Positions 23,040 through 32,986 of a stretch of 64,000 bases of DNA are shown piece by piece. Origin of the DNA: Clostridia bacterium (GTDB lineage Bacteria > Bacillota > Clostridia > Peptostreptococcales > Anaerovoracaceae); contig CABJAP010000016.1 in the NCBI GenBank assembly GCA_902363595.1, positions 26,587 through 90,586 on the forward strand, given 5' to 3'. The position numbers and the translations under genes are program-made. Each line of letters starts with the position of its first letter. The first letter of the stretch is position 1. Below the pieces are notes generated by a model. That model saw only the letters and a program-made list of their open reading frames with translations, had not been told where the DNA came from and did not search any database.

Positions 23040-23107
23040 ATTTTTATTATACACCAAATTTACAGAAAGACAACAAAAATTTTCATTGCCAATATACTCC
23101 GCCCCGC

Positions 23108-23782
23108 CTAATCCCGGTTCATCACTTTCCGCTCAAAGCGATCGGCGTCGGCGAACTTTCCGATGACTAAAATGGCGTCATCCTCTGTCAACATCTCGTC
23201 CTGACTGGCGCCTGGCAAAGTTATATTGGGCTCTTTCTCCAGCGCGATTAAATTTAAGTCATATTTATCCAAATGCAGATCCCGAATCGTTTTGCCATAA
23301 AGATGCTTGTTGACTTTAATCTCCGAGATCACATAGTCATCGTTGAGCCGCATCATATCCAGCGCCTTCGATCCCAGCAAAACAGCAGCCAGACGGGTAG
23401 CCGTCTCCATTTCCGGATGAACCACTTCCGCGCCGATCCGCTCCAGTATGATTCCGTGCTCCACGCTGTCAGCCTTGGCGATGACCCTGGGCACGCCCAA
23501 ATTTAAAACATTGAGAGTGGTCAAAAGGCTTACGTCCACCTTCTCACCAATACAAACCACAACCGTCTCGCATTCTCCAATACCTGTCTCTTCAAGGGCG
23601 TCCTTGGTCAGCTTTCCCAGCCTGAACGCATCCTGAACATGATTTCGGATCAGCCGCAGTTTATTTTCATCGCCATCAATAGCAATTACCTCGGCGCCTG
23701 ACTCCGCCAGCGTTTTTGCTAGCGCCAGGCCGAAACGGCCTAACCCTATGATCCCGAACCCGGATCTTCTTCCTTCCTTCAT
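23108..23782 (-). CDS. trkA: Trk/Ktr potassium uptake regulatory protein (NAD-binding)
   Basis: A 224-residue RCK protein. It has an N-terminal Rossmann fold with GIIGLGRFG near residue 10 and an acidic end of strand 2 (AIDGDE), and a C-terminal TrkA-C domain (IRDLHLDKYDLNL and onward). It is a cytoplasmic regulator that binds nucleotide and gates the TrkH/KtrB channel encoded 14 bp upstream. At ~220 residues it is the short KtrA-like form. Confidence 0.9.
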   Translation of the reverse strand: MKEGRRSGFGIIGLGRFGLALAKTLAESGAEVIAIDGDENKLRLIRNHVQDAFRLGKLTKDALEETGIGECETVVVCIGEKVDVSLLTTLNVLNLGVPRVIAKADSVEHGIILERIGAEVVHPEMETATRLAAVLLGSKALDMMRLNDDYVISEIKVNKHLYGKTIRDLHLDKYDLNLIALEKEPNITLPGASQDEMLTEDDAILVIGKFADADRFERKVMNRD

Positions 23783-23796
23783 CCTAACTAACCTCC

Positions 23797-25092
23797 TTAT
23801 CCGATCGTCACATCTTCTTCCGAATAGGTAACGGCCGGGGCATCTCTATTGAGCCAAATCGTCGCAATTGTCAAAGGCCCCAGTCTTCCTACAAACATGG
23901 TTATAGAAATAATAATCTTGCTTGCCGCGCACAGGGAAGGGGTAATTCCCGTAGAAAGCCCCGTAGTCGCATATCCGCTGATGATCTCAAAAAAGATCTG
24001 CTGAAAGGTGAATTCCGGCTCCAGAACACAAACAAGAAAGGTACTGAATATAATCACGCCCACCGCCATGGCGAAAACCGTGAATGCCTTCATCACAACC
24101 GCCTCTGGGATCTTTCGTTTAAAAACCGTACAGTGCTTATTAAAAATAACACTGCGCGCCTTCTGAAATAAAACAAAAATCGTAGTTGTTTTCACACCGC
24201 CTCCCGTTGATCCCGGAGACGCCCCAATGAACATTAGTACCATCAGAACCAACAAGCCGGCCTTGCTCATCGCGCCGATCTCAACACTGGCAAATCCCGC
24301 CGTCCGTGCGGATACACTTTGAAAAAAAGCGTCCAGCCAGGTAAAGGAACTGCCTTCCGTAAATTTGAGCAGAACCGTTCCGCCTGCCAAAAGAATCAGC
24401 GTTGTGGAAAGAACCACTTTCGTCTGCAGTGACCATCTTCTAGGGGATTTACCTGAAACCATCTCGCTGATCACAAAAAAACCCAGCCCTCCGAAAATGA
24501 TCAAACCGCTGGTCACCAGGCAAAGCCACACATCGGAATGGTATCCGGTCAGACTTTGAAAATTGCCCAGCACATCAAAGCCGGCATTGTTAAAGGCCGC
24601 GATGGAGTGAAACAGGCTTACCCCAATAGCATCCCCGGTGGAAAAATCTTTGGAAAACGATATATAACTGCACACTGCCCCTAAAAGCTCAAAGGCTACC
24701 GTCACATACAATACAGCCCTCACCACCGCAGTCAGCCCCTTTCCCGAAGAAAGGTTGAGAGATTCTTTAATCAGCCGCTGCTTTCCGATACCAAACCGGC
24801 CGCCTGCGCTCAAAATGACAATTACACCGATGGAGGTAATACCCAGGCCCCCGATTTGTATCAGCGCCGCCAAGACCACCTGTCCGAACAAGCTGAAAGA
24901 TGTTCCTGCATCGACACTGACCAGCCCTGTTACGCATACGGCGCTAGTAGAAGTAAACAAGCTGTCCACAAAGGAAATGCCCCTGTCTGTCGCAGAGGCA
25001 GCAGGCAGCATGAGAAGAACCGTCCCCAATAATATTACGCATAAAAACCCAAGAACGACCATCCTCCTGGGCTTCAACCTTTTCGATTTCAT
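23797..25092 (-). CDS. trkH: Trk/Ktr potassium transporter membrane subunit
   Basis: A 431-residue polytopic membrane protein of the TrkH/KtrB family with the expected repeated selectivity-loop segments (STSAVCVTGL, NNAGFDVLG, SARTAGFASV and SGYATTGLSTG) and a GASPGSTGGGVKT stretch. It transports K+ together with the regulator directly downstream. It is preceded by an AT-rich intergenic region that should hold the promoter of the two-gene operon. Confidence 0.92.
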   Translation of the reverse strand: MKSKRLKPRRMVVLGFLCVILLGTVLLMLPAASATDRGISFVDSLFTSTSAVCVTGLVSVDAGTSFSLFGQVVLAALIQIGGLGITSIGVIVILSAGGRFGIGKQRLIKESLNLSSGKGLTAVVRAVLYVTVAFELLGAVCSYISFSKDFSTGDAIGVSLFHSIAAFNNAGFDVLGNFQSLTGYHSDVWLCLVTSGLIIFGGLGFFVISEMVSGKSPRRWSLQTKVVLSTTLILLAGGTVLLKFTEGSSFTWLDAFFQSVSARTAGFASVEIGAMSKAGLLVLMVLMFIGASPGSTGGGVKTTTIFVLFQKARSVIFNKHCTVFKRKIPEAVVMKAFTVFAMAVGVIIFSTFLVCVLEPEFTFQQIFFEIISGYATTGLSTGITPSLCAASKIIISITMFVGRLGPLTIATIWLNRDAPAVTYSEEDVTIG

Positions 25093-25213
25093 GTTCGTTT
25101 GACCTCTCCTTAAAGTCTATTTCTGGCAGACGGGATTATTATAGCACAATATGGGCAAATAAAACATATTTGCCCATGTAATTTATTCCTATTATGTACT
25201 TAAAAGTCCTTCC

Positions 25214-26416
25214 CTATTCCGGCATCTGGATTTTATCCAAAATCCCATTGAGCTTAGCCATTGTAATGCCATAGTTGGTGATGGCTACCCCTGCGGCCTG
25301 GGCTTCCGAAATCCGAGAGAGAAGATGCCGTCTGTTGAACATACAAGCTCCGCAATGTATGATTAAATCGTATTTGCTTAAATCCGAAGGAAACTTTGCT
25401 CCGGCTGTCATATCGATCTGCAGATTTTCTCCAAAACGATTTCGCAGCATGCGCGGAATTTTCTCCCGGCCGATATCCTCTTCCAACGGCGCATGGGTAC
25501 AAGCCTCAGCGATCAGTACCTTGGAACGAGCCGTTAAGTTGTCTATAGCCGCTGCTCCTTCTGCGAAAACATGGATATCCCCTTTATAAGCGGCAAAGAG
25601 AACAGAGAATGATGTCAGGCGGCTTTCTCTGGGTTTATGTTCGAACACTTCCTTAAAGCACTGAGAATCGGTAATAATCAGCCCAGGCGCGCGTCCCAGT
25701 GCTTTAAGGCTTCGAATGAACCCATCGGCAGTCGTACATACGGTAGTGCACTTATTATCCAAAAGCTCGCGGATCGTCTGCACCTGCGGCAGAATCAGCC
25801 GCCCCTTCGGCGCCTGAATATCTTGAGGCATGACCAGCATAACCAGTTCACCATGTTTAACCAAGTCCCCCAAAATTCGTTTTCTCTTGAAGTCTTCCGG
25901 CACCGCCTTTTCAATCGCCTCCTTAATCTCGTCCATCCCTTCTCTTCTAAGGGCACTTACAAAAATAGGGTCAATCTCCATTTCTTCCTTTATGGCCTTT
26001 GCCAGCGAACTTTCTCCATAAATCTCGTCAGCCTTTCCGATCACCGGGATTACCGGAATTCCTGCTGCCTCCAGTTTTTGTACCCAGCGTTTTTCTTTGC
26101 TGAAATCTACGTCTTCAAAGAGCATAACAGCCACATCGGTCTGACTAATTATTTCACTGGTTTTTTCAACCCGCAGCAGCCCCAGTTCTCCATCATCATC
26201 ATCAAATCCGGCAGTATCAATGAATACAACCGGTCCGATGGGATGCAGCTCCATAGCTTTGAACACCGGGTCTGTCGTCGTTCCCGGCCGGTCGGATACC
26301 AAAGAAATATTCTGACCGGTCAAAGCATTGATCAGCGAAGATTTTCCTGTATTTCTCTTTCCGAAAATGGCAACATGCAGTCTGTCCGCTCTCGGTGTTT
26401 CATTTAAACTCATCAT
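25214..26416 (-). CDS. hydF: [FeFe]-hydrogenase maturation GTPase HydF
   Basis: A 400-residue scaffold protein on which the diiron subcluster is assembled before transfer to the hydrogenase. The P-loop GKRNTGKSS is at 19-27, the switch region is RPGTTTDP, and DTAGFDD follows. The C-terminal cluster ligands are CTH and, further on, HCGACM. It is the third gene of a hydE-hydG-hydF operon (13 bp after hydG). No hydrogenase structural gene is in the window. Confidence 0.96.
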   Translation of the reverse strand: MMSLNETPRADRLHVAIFGKRNTGKSSLINALTGQNISLVSDRPGTTTDPVFKAMELHPIGPVVFIDTAGFDDDDGELGLLRVEKTSEIISQTDVAVMLFEDVDFSKEKRWVQKLEAAGIPVIPVIGKADEIYGESSLAKAIKEEMEIDPIFVSALRREGMDEIKEAIEKAVPEDFKRKRILGDLVKHGELVMLVMPQDIQAPKGRLILPQVQTIRELLDNKCTTVCTTADGFIRSLKALGRAPGLIITDSQCFKEVFEHKPRESRLTSFSVLFAAYKGDIHVFAEGAAAIDNLTARSKVLIAEACTHAPLEEDIGREKIPRMLRNRFGENLQIDMTAGAKFPSDLSKYDLIIHCGACMFNRRHLLSRISEAQAAGVAITNYGITMAKLNGILDKIQMPE

Positions 26417-26429
26417 ATCCTCCTAAAAG

Positions 26430-27848
26430 TTACAGTCTGAAATCGCGGCGCCCCTCATGGATATCGCCGAGGTGTTCCCTCACGACTTCTCTCACCTTTT
26501 CGTTGGGGATCATTTCCAACCTCTTGGCAATGATCTCCTCGCCTTTGGCTTTCGTCTCCGGTGAAGCATAGTCTTCCAGATATTCCTTTAAGGTCATCAG
26601 CGCATTAGGCTGACAGATATTCGCGATTTGCCCGTTCTTTACCAGGCTCATAAAACGGTCACCCGTCCGGCCTTCCCGATAGCAAGCTGTGCAGAAGCTG
26701 GGTACGTGTCCTTCATCGATCAGCCAGTCAACCACTTGGTTCAGCGTTCTTGTATCGCTGACTTCGAACTGGGCGGAATTATCCTCTTCCGCTTCTTCCT
26801 CCACATATCCGCCCACGCTGGTACGGCTGCCGCCGCTGAGCTGGGATACTCCCAGATGAAGGGCTGCTGCACGCATTTCTTTGCTCTCTCTTGTGGACAT
26901 GATAATTCCCGTGTAAGGAACTGCGATTCTAAGTAAGGCAATAATCCGCTTAAAGATTTCATCGGGTACCCCGTTGTCAAATGCATCCGGATCGATATCG
27001 TCTGCCGTACGCACCCGCGGCACGCTGATCGTATGGGGTCCGCATCCGAAGGTGTCTTCCAAATGCTTGGCGTGCATCAGAATTCCCACAAAATCATATT
27101 TATATAAGTTAAGCCCGAAGAGAACACCGCAGCCCACATCATCGATGCCTGCTTCCATGGCCCGGTCCATGGCTTCGGTATGATAAGCATAATCGCTCTT
27201 TGGTCCCGATGGATGAAGGTCTTCATACGCTTCTTTGTTATAGGTTTCCTGGAAGAGGATGTAGGTGCCGATTCCTGCTTCCTTGAGCTTTTTATAGTTT
27301 TCCACGGTGGTAGCGGCAATGTTGACGTTCACCCTGCGGATGGCGCCATTTTTATGTTTGATTCCATAAATGGTTTTTATGGATTCTAGTACATACTCAA
27401 TCGGGTTCATCTTGGGGTCTTCGCCGGTTTCTAGTGCCAGCCTCTTATGACCCATATCCTGCAGGGCCGTTACTTCCTGCACGATTTCTTCCTGCGTCAG
27501 TTTTTTGCGGCGAATGTGCTTATTCTGTCCGTGATAAGGGCAGTATTTGCAGCCGTTAATACAGTAATTGGAAAGGTACAGCGGAGCAAACATCACAATA
27601 CGGTTGCCGTAAAACTTCTCTTTGATCCGCTCGGCCAGGCTGAAAATCTCCTGATGAATTTGAGGATCTTCACATTCCAGGAGCAGGGCGGCTTCCTCAT
27701 AGCTAAGTCCCTTACAGTCTTCCGCTCTCTTCAGAATCCGGCGCATGGCGTCCAGATCGTCTTTATGCTCTTTGGCGTATTCCAGGGTGCGTTTAATTTC
27801 TGCATCATCGATAAATTCAGTTGCGATTTTGGATTTACTGTTGTACAT
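26430..27848 (-). CDS. hydG: [FeFe]-hydrogenase maturation radical SAM enzyme HydG
   Basis: A 472-residue tyrosine lyase that makes the CO and CN ligands of the H-cluster. The radical-SAM cysteines are C96, C100 and C103 (CINGCKYC). The C-terminal cluster that binds the dangler iron uses CTAC and a later Cys in NICQPNA. Its length is standard. It lies between hydE and hydF. Confidence 0.96.
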   Translation of the reverse strand: MYNSKSKIATEFIDDAEIKRTLEYAKEHKDDLDAMRRILKRAEDCKGLSYEEAALLLECEDPQIHQEIFSLAERIKEKFYGNRIVMFAPLYLSNYCINGCKYCPYHGQNKHIRRKKLTQEEIVQEVTALQDMGHKRLALETGEDPKMNPIEYVLESIKTIYGIKHKNGAIRRVNVNIAATTVENYKKLKEAGIGTYILFQETYNKEAYEDLHPSGPKSDYAYHTEAMDRAMEAGIDDVGCGVLFGLNLYKYDFVGILMHAKHLEDTFGCGPHTISVPRVRTADDIDPDAFDNGVPDEIFKRIIALLRIAVPYTGIIMSTRESKEMRAAALHLGVSQLSGGSRTSVGGYVEEEAEEDNSAQFEVSDTRTLNQVVDWLIDEGHVPSFCTACYREGRTGDRFMSLVKNGQIANICQPNALMTLKEYLEDYASPETKAKGEEIIAKRLEMIPNEKVREVVREHLGDIHEGRRDFRL

Positions 27849-27867
27849 GGTTCTTCCTTCCTTTTTT

Positions 27868-28821
27868 CTAGAGGGGAATTCTTCCCAGCCCTCTAATCTG
27901 CTCCTCTAATAAATTCCTGTCTTTTTGAATATCGGTTTTCTCCAGCTTTGCCGGATAGATTTGGTATGCCTCTTTATAAGGATCCGGCGTTACTTTTTTC
28001 ATGATGACGTTAGCCCCGCAGGCAAAGGCGTTTTCTTTTTCCTTTTGATTAATCACGCCCAGGGAAGTGGTCACTGGCAGGTTGGCTTTGGGCAGAACCA
28101 GCCTGGCCAGGGCCACCGCCCGCTTGGTCAGTTCCGGACTTCCTTCTTTTTCATTCCAAAGGGGCGTATCCGGGTGGGGAATAAAGGGGCCGATTCCCGC
28201 CATTTTGCAATGAAGCTGCTTTAGCAGCAAGAGATCATCGGCAATGGTCTTTAGGCTTTGCCCGGGCAGACCAATCATAAATCCGCTGCCTGTCTCATAC
28301 CCAAGACGATCGATGGTCCGCAGGCATTCAATCCGATCTTCTAAGGTGCCGCACGGATGAAGCTTTCGATAGAGAATCGGATCGGCTGTTTCATGTTTTA
28401 AAAGATAGCGATCAGCGCCGCATTCCTTCAGGTACGCCAGCTCGCTGGAGGTGAGCTCGCCGCAGCTAAGGGTCACGGCCGCTCCCATTTGCTTGATTGC
28501 TTTGACGATTTGACCCATCGTCTCTTTATGGAAGCACGGATCTTCCCCGGACTGTAAAACAATAGTACGGTATCCTGCCGACACCGCCTGCCTTGCGGTT
28601 TCCACAATCTCCTCCGGGGACATGCGGTAGCGGATGATGCTTTTGTTGGTGCTGTTTATTCCGCAGTATCTGCATGTTCTTCCGCAGATGTTGGAAAACT
28701 CGATGATGGCTCTGATCTGTACTTCATCGCCCACATTTTCCCGCCTCACCTGGTCGGCTTTTTCATAGACCGGGCCGAAATCCTCCAGGGCCAGCAATCT
28801 TACCAACTCGTTTTTGTCCAT
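27868..28821 (-). CDS. hydE: [FeFe]-hydrogenase maturation radical SAM enzyme HydE
   Basis: A 317-residue radical SAM protein with C46, C50 and C53 (CGRTCRYC). It acts with HydG to build the azadithiolate-containing diiron unit. It heads the hydEGF operon, which indicates H2 metabolism by an [FeFe] hydrogenase encoded elsewhere. Confidence 0.93.
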   Translation of the reverse strand: MDKNELVRLLALEDFGPVYEKADQVRRENVGDEVQIRAIIEFSNICGRTCRYCGINSTNKSIIRYRMSPEEIVETARQAVSAGYRTIVLQSGEDPCFHKETMGQIVKAIKQMGAAVTLSCGELTSSELAYLKECGADRYLLKHETADPILYRKLHPCGTLEDRIECLRTIDRLGYETGSGFMIGLPGQSLKTIADDLLLLKQLHCKMAGIGPFIPHPDTPLWNEKEGSPELTKRAVALARLVLPKANLPVTTSLGVINQKEKENAFACGANVIMKKVTPDPYKEAYQIYPAKLEKTDIQKDRNLLEEQIRGLGRIPL

Positions 28822-28843
28822 AACTTACTCCATTCAATCAAAA

Positions 28844-28876
28844 AATCTCTGCCCAGGCTATGGCTGTACAGAGATT
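28844..28876 (-). terminator. rho-independent terminator between prmC and hydE
   Basis: 8-bp stem AATCTCTG / CAGAGATT. On the minus strand it is followed by a run of T. It closes the rho-prmC operon, or could act as an attenuator ahead of hydE, which starts 23 bp downstream. Confidence 0.65.
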
Positions 28877-29030
28877 GTTCCTTTTATACATATGCCACCG
28901 CCTTTCCATAAGAATCCCTTCTTTCTGGTTCAGTACGATTTATATTTCTGTCCCTTTGAAATCGGTTAATCCCTTTTTCTCAGGTGTAATATGATTTTAC
29001 CACAAAAATGGAAATTCAACCACCTCATTT

Positions 29031-29897
29031 TCAGTACAATGTTGCTGCATATACGACCCGATCATGCCCTGCCAGGTCCTTCACCACATTGACTTTGGTA
29101 AACTTCCTTGTCGCTCTAATCAGCTCGGACACGTCTTTTGCCTGGTCATGGCCGATTTCCAGCGCCAGGATTCCTTTTTTGCGCAGACGGGCCGGCGCTC
29201 CTGCGATGATCCTGCGATAGAAGTCCAGACCGTCCTCTCCTCCGTCCAAAGCCATCAGAGGCTCAAAGGATTTTACTTCATCCTGTAAAATGGGAATCAT
29301 ATGGGTGCGGATGTAAGGCGGGTTGGAAACGATCATATCAAATCGTTTCTTGGCCACCGCTTCATAAAGGTCGCCCTGCGCAAAACGGATTTTTACCCGG
29401 TTTTTCTCTGCATTGAATCTGGCTGTCTCAAGGGCCGGTCCGCTGTAATCGCTGGCGGTCACTTTTATGTTTTGGCAGATCCGGGCCAGGGAGATGCCGA
29501 CAGCGCCGCTTCCGCAGCAAAGATCCAGCACTCTCCAGCTCCTTCTGCCTGGGATGCGGGGGTTATCTCCCCGTAGAATCTTCGCGGCCTCTTCAACTAG
29601 GATCTCTGTATCCTGCCGGGGAATCAGAACATCGGGATTTACCTGAAAGGTCAAGCCCATGAATTCCTGCGATCCGGTAATATGCTGCAGAGGGATCCGC
29701 TTTTCCCTCTGGCTGATAAGATCAAAGTATCTGCGCTGCAAATCCGGATCCACCGGCCTGTTGGAAGCCAGAAACAGATCCACCCGATCCTGTCCGGTCA
29801 AATAATAATACAGGAGTTCCGCATCCAGCCAGGGATCCATGCAGTGGGCCTCGATGAGCCTGATCTCTCCAGCCTTTATCATTTCTCTAACGAGCAT
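29031..29897 (-). CDS. prmC: peptide chain release factor N5-glutamine methyltransferase
   Basis: A 288-residue SAM-dependent methyltransferase that methylates the GGQ glutamine of release factors. It has a DLCCGSGAVG SAM loop, the NPPYI catalytic motif (VSNPPYI) and a typical N-terminal helical domain. It starts inside the preceding DUF1385 gene (19-bp overlap). prfA, often next, is absent here. Confidence 0.92.
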   Translation of the reverse strand: MLVREMIKAGEIRLIEAHCMDPWLDAELLYYYLTGQDRVDLFLASNRPVDPDLQRRYFDLISQREKRIPLQHITGSQEFMGLTFQVNPDVLIPRQDTEILVEEAAKILRGDNPRIPGRRSWRVLDLCCGSGAVGISLARICQNIKVTASDYSGPALETARFNAEKNRVKIRFAQGDLYEAVAKKRFDMIVSNPPYIRTHMIPILQDEVKSFEPLMALDGGEDGLDFYRRIIAGAPARLRKKGILALEIGHDQAKDVSELIRATRKFTKVNVVKDLAGHDRVVYAATLY

Positions 29898-30940
29898 GTA
29901 TCGTCTTCCTTCTCTCCTTCATTTTCTTTCGTTTGCGCCTCCTCTTTTTCAAGGGGTCTGCCGTCCTTATCGCACAAGCCTTCAAAGCAAGGCGTTTCGG
30001 GGTCAACCATCACCGCTTTCATGGCTGCAATCGCCACTTCCAGCTGCTCCTTGTCCGGTTCGGAGGTTGTCAGCTTCTGCAAGTACAGTCCTGGCAGGCT
30101 GAGAACCTTGACCAGCCAGTTATCGCTGCGGCCCGCCCATCTGAGAAGCTCATATGAAAGGCCAGCGATCACTGGAATGAGCAGCAGCCTTGAGGCAATC
30201 CTCCAGAACAGATTGGGCCATCCTAAAAGGGAAAACAGTACCAGGCTGATTACCATGACAAACATGAGAAAGCTGGTTCCGCATCTGGGGTGAAGGGTGT
30301 AAAAGCTCTGACAGTTTTCCGGCGTCAGCTCCAGTCCGTTTTCAAAGCAATGGATGCACTTATGCTCAGCTCCATGATAGCGGAATACAGTCTGGATATC
30401 CTGCATTTTGGAAATCGCCAGCACATAGATGATAAAGAGCAGAATACGAAGAACGCCTTCTACCAGATTGAGCAGGATGCCGCTGTCGGTAAAGTGTCCC
30501 AGCCAATTGACCGCTGCCGTGGGCAGGATGATAAAGATGCCGACGGTCAAAAGCAGAGCGATCACTACGGAGGCGTAAAGCATCACATTCCATGCCCCCT
30601 TTTCACCGAACCGTTTTTCCAGCCACAGACTCAATTTATCATCTTCATATTCCACTGCATCGGGGCCGTCATAACCTTCCAGGACCTCTGCCGAATACAT
30701 CAGCGTCTTTGTTCCTGTCACCAGGGAAGACACAAAGACGCCCACCCCTCTAAGGATCGGAATCTTCATCCATTTGGCAGGTTTTTTCAATTTCTCAGTT
30801 TTGAGGTGTATTGATTTATTGGGAAAGCGCACGGCAACTGCTGTTCGGTCCTCCCCCTTCATCATGATCCCGTCTAAAACGGCCTGTCCTCCCACCTTTG
30901 TCGGACAGGCGTCTTTTACAAATATTCGTTTCAGATCCAT
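29879..30940 (-). CDS. DUF1385 family membrane protein (YqhQ-like)
   Basis: A 353-residue protein. It has the conserved [17 protein letters not shown] start, several membrane spans and an [12 protein letters not shown] motif, then [11 protein letters not shown]. The exact function is unknown. In Firmicutes it is regularly found between rho/rpmE and prmC, as here. It begins 2 bp after rho ends, so the two are translationally coupled. An extended acidic tail (EGEKEDD) is poorly conserved. Confidence 0.9.
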   Translation of the reverse strand: MDLKRIFVKDACPTKVGGQAVLDGIMMKGEDRTAVAVRFPNKSIHLKTEKLKKPAKWMKIPILRGVGVFVSSLVTGTKTLMYSAEVLEGYDGPDAVEYEDDKLSLWLEKRFGEKGAWNVMLYASVVIALLLTVGIFIILPTAAVNWLGHFTDSGILLNLVEGVLRILLFIIYVLAISKMQDIQTVFRYHGAEHKCIHCFENGLELTPENCQSFYTLHPRCGTSFLMFVMVISLVLFSLLGWPNLFWRIASRLLLIPVIAGLSYELLRWAGRSDNWLVKVLSLPGLYLQKLTTSEPDKEQLEVAIAAMKAVMVDPETPCFEGLCDKDGRPLEKEEAQTKENEGEKEDDTCSLEK

Positions 30941-30942
30941 GT

Positions 30943-32448
30943 TTACCCCTCAAGCCTTACCTTCCTGATTACCTGGATAAAGTCCCGATTGTTTTTGGTA
31001 TGTGCCAGATTATCGATGATAGTCTCTGTCACATCCTGGGTGCTGCCGTTTGACAGGGCTCTGCGCATGGCCCATACGGCCCCCAGCTCTTCCTGGTTCA
31101 TCAGCAGGTCTTCTCTTCTTGTTCCCGATTTGTTGAGATCGATGGCCGGGAAAATCCGTTTTTCGGAAAGCTTTCGATCCAGATGCAGCTCCATATTTCC
31201 GGTGCCTTTAAATTCCTCGAAGATAACGTCGTCCATGCGGCTTCCAGTCTCCACCAGGGCAGTAGCCAGAATGGTGATGCTGCCGCCTTCTTCCATGTTT
31301 CTTGCGGCGCCGAAGAATTTTTTCGGCTTGTGAAGCGCTCCCGGATCCAGTCCACCTGACAGCGTTCTTCCCGATGCCGGTACCACCAGGTTGTAGGCTC
31401 TGGCCAATCTGGTGATGCTGTCCAGCAGGATAACGACATCTTTTCCGTGTTCCACCAGGCGCTGAGCGCGGGCCAGCACCATTTCTGCTACCTTGACGTG
31501 ATGCTGGGGCAGCTCGTCGAAGGTGGAATAGATCACTTCACCGCCCTGGAGCGAGCGTTTCATATCCGTAACTTCCTCCGGCCGTTCATCCACCAAAAGC
31601 ACGATCATTTCAACATCGGGATATTTTTTTTCAATGCTGTTGGCCACCTTTTTCAAAAGCACCGTCTTACCCGCTTTGGGAGGAGCTACAATCAGGCCCC
31701 TCTGCCCTTTTCCGATGGGGGCGATTAAGTCGATGAGGCGCATGGACAGATCTCTGGTTCCATCTTCCAGCGTCAATCTTTGGTTGGGAAAGATCGGCGT
31801 CAAATCTTCAAAATGAGGGCGCTTTATTGCCACTCCCGGTTCGTCTCCATTGACCGTTACCACGTAGAGCAGTGCGCCGAACCGTTCTCCTTCATTGGGT
31901 TTCCTTGAGATTCCGCGGATTTTATCACCTGTTTTCAGATTGAATCTGCGGATCTGAGCAGGGGACACGTAGATGTCCTTGTCGCTGGTGAGGAAGTTGG
32001 AAAATCGCAGAAAGCCGAATCCCCCTTCGGCCAGCTCCAGGATGCCCTCTACTTCCGGCCGGTCCTCTTTATCCGGTACAATTTTTCGTTCGTTTTTTCT
32101 CGGTCTGGTTTCTCCAGTTTCTTCTTCTGGCGGAGCGGCCGCTTCCGTTGCTTTCTCAGTTTCCTTTTCTTTCAGCTGCTTTGGTTCAGCCTTGGGCTTG
32201 GGCGCTTTAGCCCTCTTCCCGTCCCTGCCCTTTTCGTTCCCAGGCTTTGCCGTGTTCTTATTGGTTCTTTCTTTGGTTTTGGGTTTTTCCTCCGGCTTCT
32301 CTGCTTTGGCCTCCGGCTGGGCAGGCTCCTGCATGAGAGCAGCAATCAGTTCCGCTTTCCGCATGGAATCGCAGCCTTTCATTCCCAGATTCTTTGCCAT
32401 TTCCCTCAGTTCGGCCACTTTCTTTCCCTTTAGCGTCTTTTCTTCCAT
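30943..32448 (-). CDS. rho: transcription termination factor Rho
   Basis: A 501-residue RNA-dependent ATPase/helicase. A SAP-like N-terminal helix pair is followed by a long Lys/Glu/Pro-rich linker (residues ~45-120, typical of Clostridia and Actinobacteria). Next come the cold-shock RNA-binding domain (GFGFLRF) and the ATPase with Walker A APPKAGKT near residue 258, [11 protein letters not shown] and the Q/R-loop regions. It is the first gene of rho-DUF1385-prmC. Confidence 0.96.
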   Translation of the reverse strand: MEEKTLKGKKVAELREMAKNLGMKGCDSMRKAELIAALMQEPAQPEAKAEKPEEKPKTKERTNKNTAKPGNEKGRDGKRAKAPKPKAEPKQLKEKETEKATEAAAPPEEETGETRPRKNERKIVPDKEDRPEVEGILELAEGGFGFLRFSNFLTSDKDIYVSPAQIRRFNLKTGDKIRGISRKPNEGERFGALLYVVTVNGDEPGVAIKRPHFEDLTPIFPNQRLTLEDGTRDLSMRLIDLIAPIGKGQRGLIVAPPKAGKTVLLKKVANSIEKKYPDVEMIVLLVDERPEEVTDMKRSLQGGEVIYSTFDELPQHHVKVAEMVLARAQRLVEHGKDVVILLDSITRLARAYNLVVPASGRTLSGGLDPGALHKPKKFFGAARNMEEGGSITILATALVETGSRMDDVIFEEFKGTGNMELHLDRKLSEKRIFPAIDLNKSGTRREDLLMNQEELGAVWAMRRALSNGSTQDVTETIIDNLAHTKNNRDFIQVIRKVRLEG

Positions 32449-32577
32449 AAATCACATTTCTACGCACATCCGAACGGTGCGTTCCTTTCTTGCTTTTGTC
32501 ATCCTGTTTTGGTGATTTCACTAGATTTCGTGTAAATAGATAAAACAGATAAGATTTTGAGACATTCTAATATTAAT

Positions 32578-32606
32578 AATATATACCAATTCGAGAATTG
32601 GTACAA
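32578..32606 (-). promoter_or_regulatory. rho promoter with embedded palindrome
   Basis: On the minus strand TTGTAC (32601-32606), 17 nt, TATATT (32578-32583). A perfect 20-bp dyad (32584-32603, TACCAATTC + GA + GAATTGGTA on the plus strand) fills the spacer. A repressor bound there would block RNA polymerase. Confidence 0.5.
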
Positions 32607-32695
32607 TGGTTTTCTTGCGTTAGAAGGAAAAATATGCCGGGGCTGGGGGTTGTGAGCAGAAGCCGGGCCGGAAGGCGGCCACTTGGGGTGTTGAG

Positions 32696-32908
32696 GTGTG
32701 GCCCGGGATGAATAAGGGCCGGGCGGGGCGGAATTATCGTGATCTTGCCTTTTCGGTGCGGTTCACGATGAAATTTTTTCTGGAGAGGCTTCGGCTGGGG
32801 CGAAAGCTGCAGCGAGGCGGTTTAGTACGGCTGGAGCGGAACGGGAAACTTGAGGAGCTGCAGTTGATTGGGGGGGTGCGGCCGTCGAGGGATCGGCGCG
32901 GCGCATAG
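32696..32908 (+). CDS. hypothetical basic protein, doubtful
   Basis: A 70-residue frame from GTG (or 66 from ATG 32708) rich in Arg and Leu, in a local patch of high G+C unlike the AT-rich flanks. No ribosome binding site is seen and no family is recognised. It ends 4 bp before a strong terminator, which speaks for a transcribed unit, perhaps an RNA rather than a protein. Confidence 0.3.
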   Translation: MWPGMNKGRAGRNYRDLAFSVRFTMKFFLERLRLGRKLQRGGLVRLERNGKLEELQLIGGVRPSRDRRGA

Positions 32909-32912
32909 AATC

Positions 32913-32949
32913 AAAAAGAGACTGAACACAAAATGAACAGTCTCTTTTT
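32913..32949. terminator. bidirectional terminator
   Basis: 12-bp stem AAAAAGAGACTG / CAGTCTCTTTTT with a 13-nt loop. It serves the minus-strand hbd gene (which ends at 32987) and anything transcribed rightward from 32.6 kb. Confidence 0.8.
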
Positions 32950-32986
32950 CGTTGCTTTATATTTATGCGATTGTTTATGTATCGGT

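Noticed and set aside
29879..30940. Numerous long open frames opposite real genes (for example in prmC, rho, etfA and glgP)
   Set aside because: They lie antisense to well-conserved genes, have no ribosome binding sites and show no family features.
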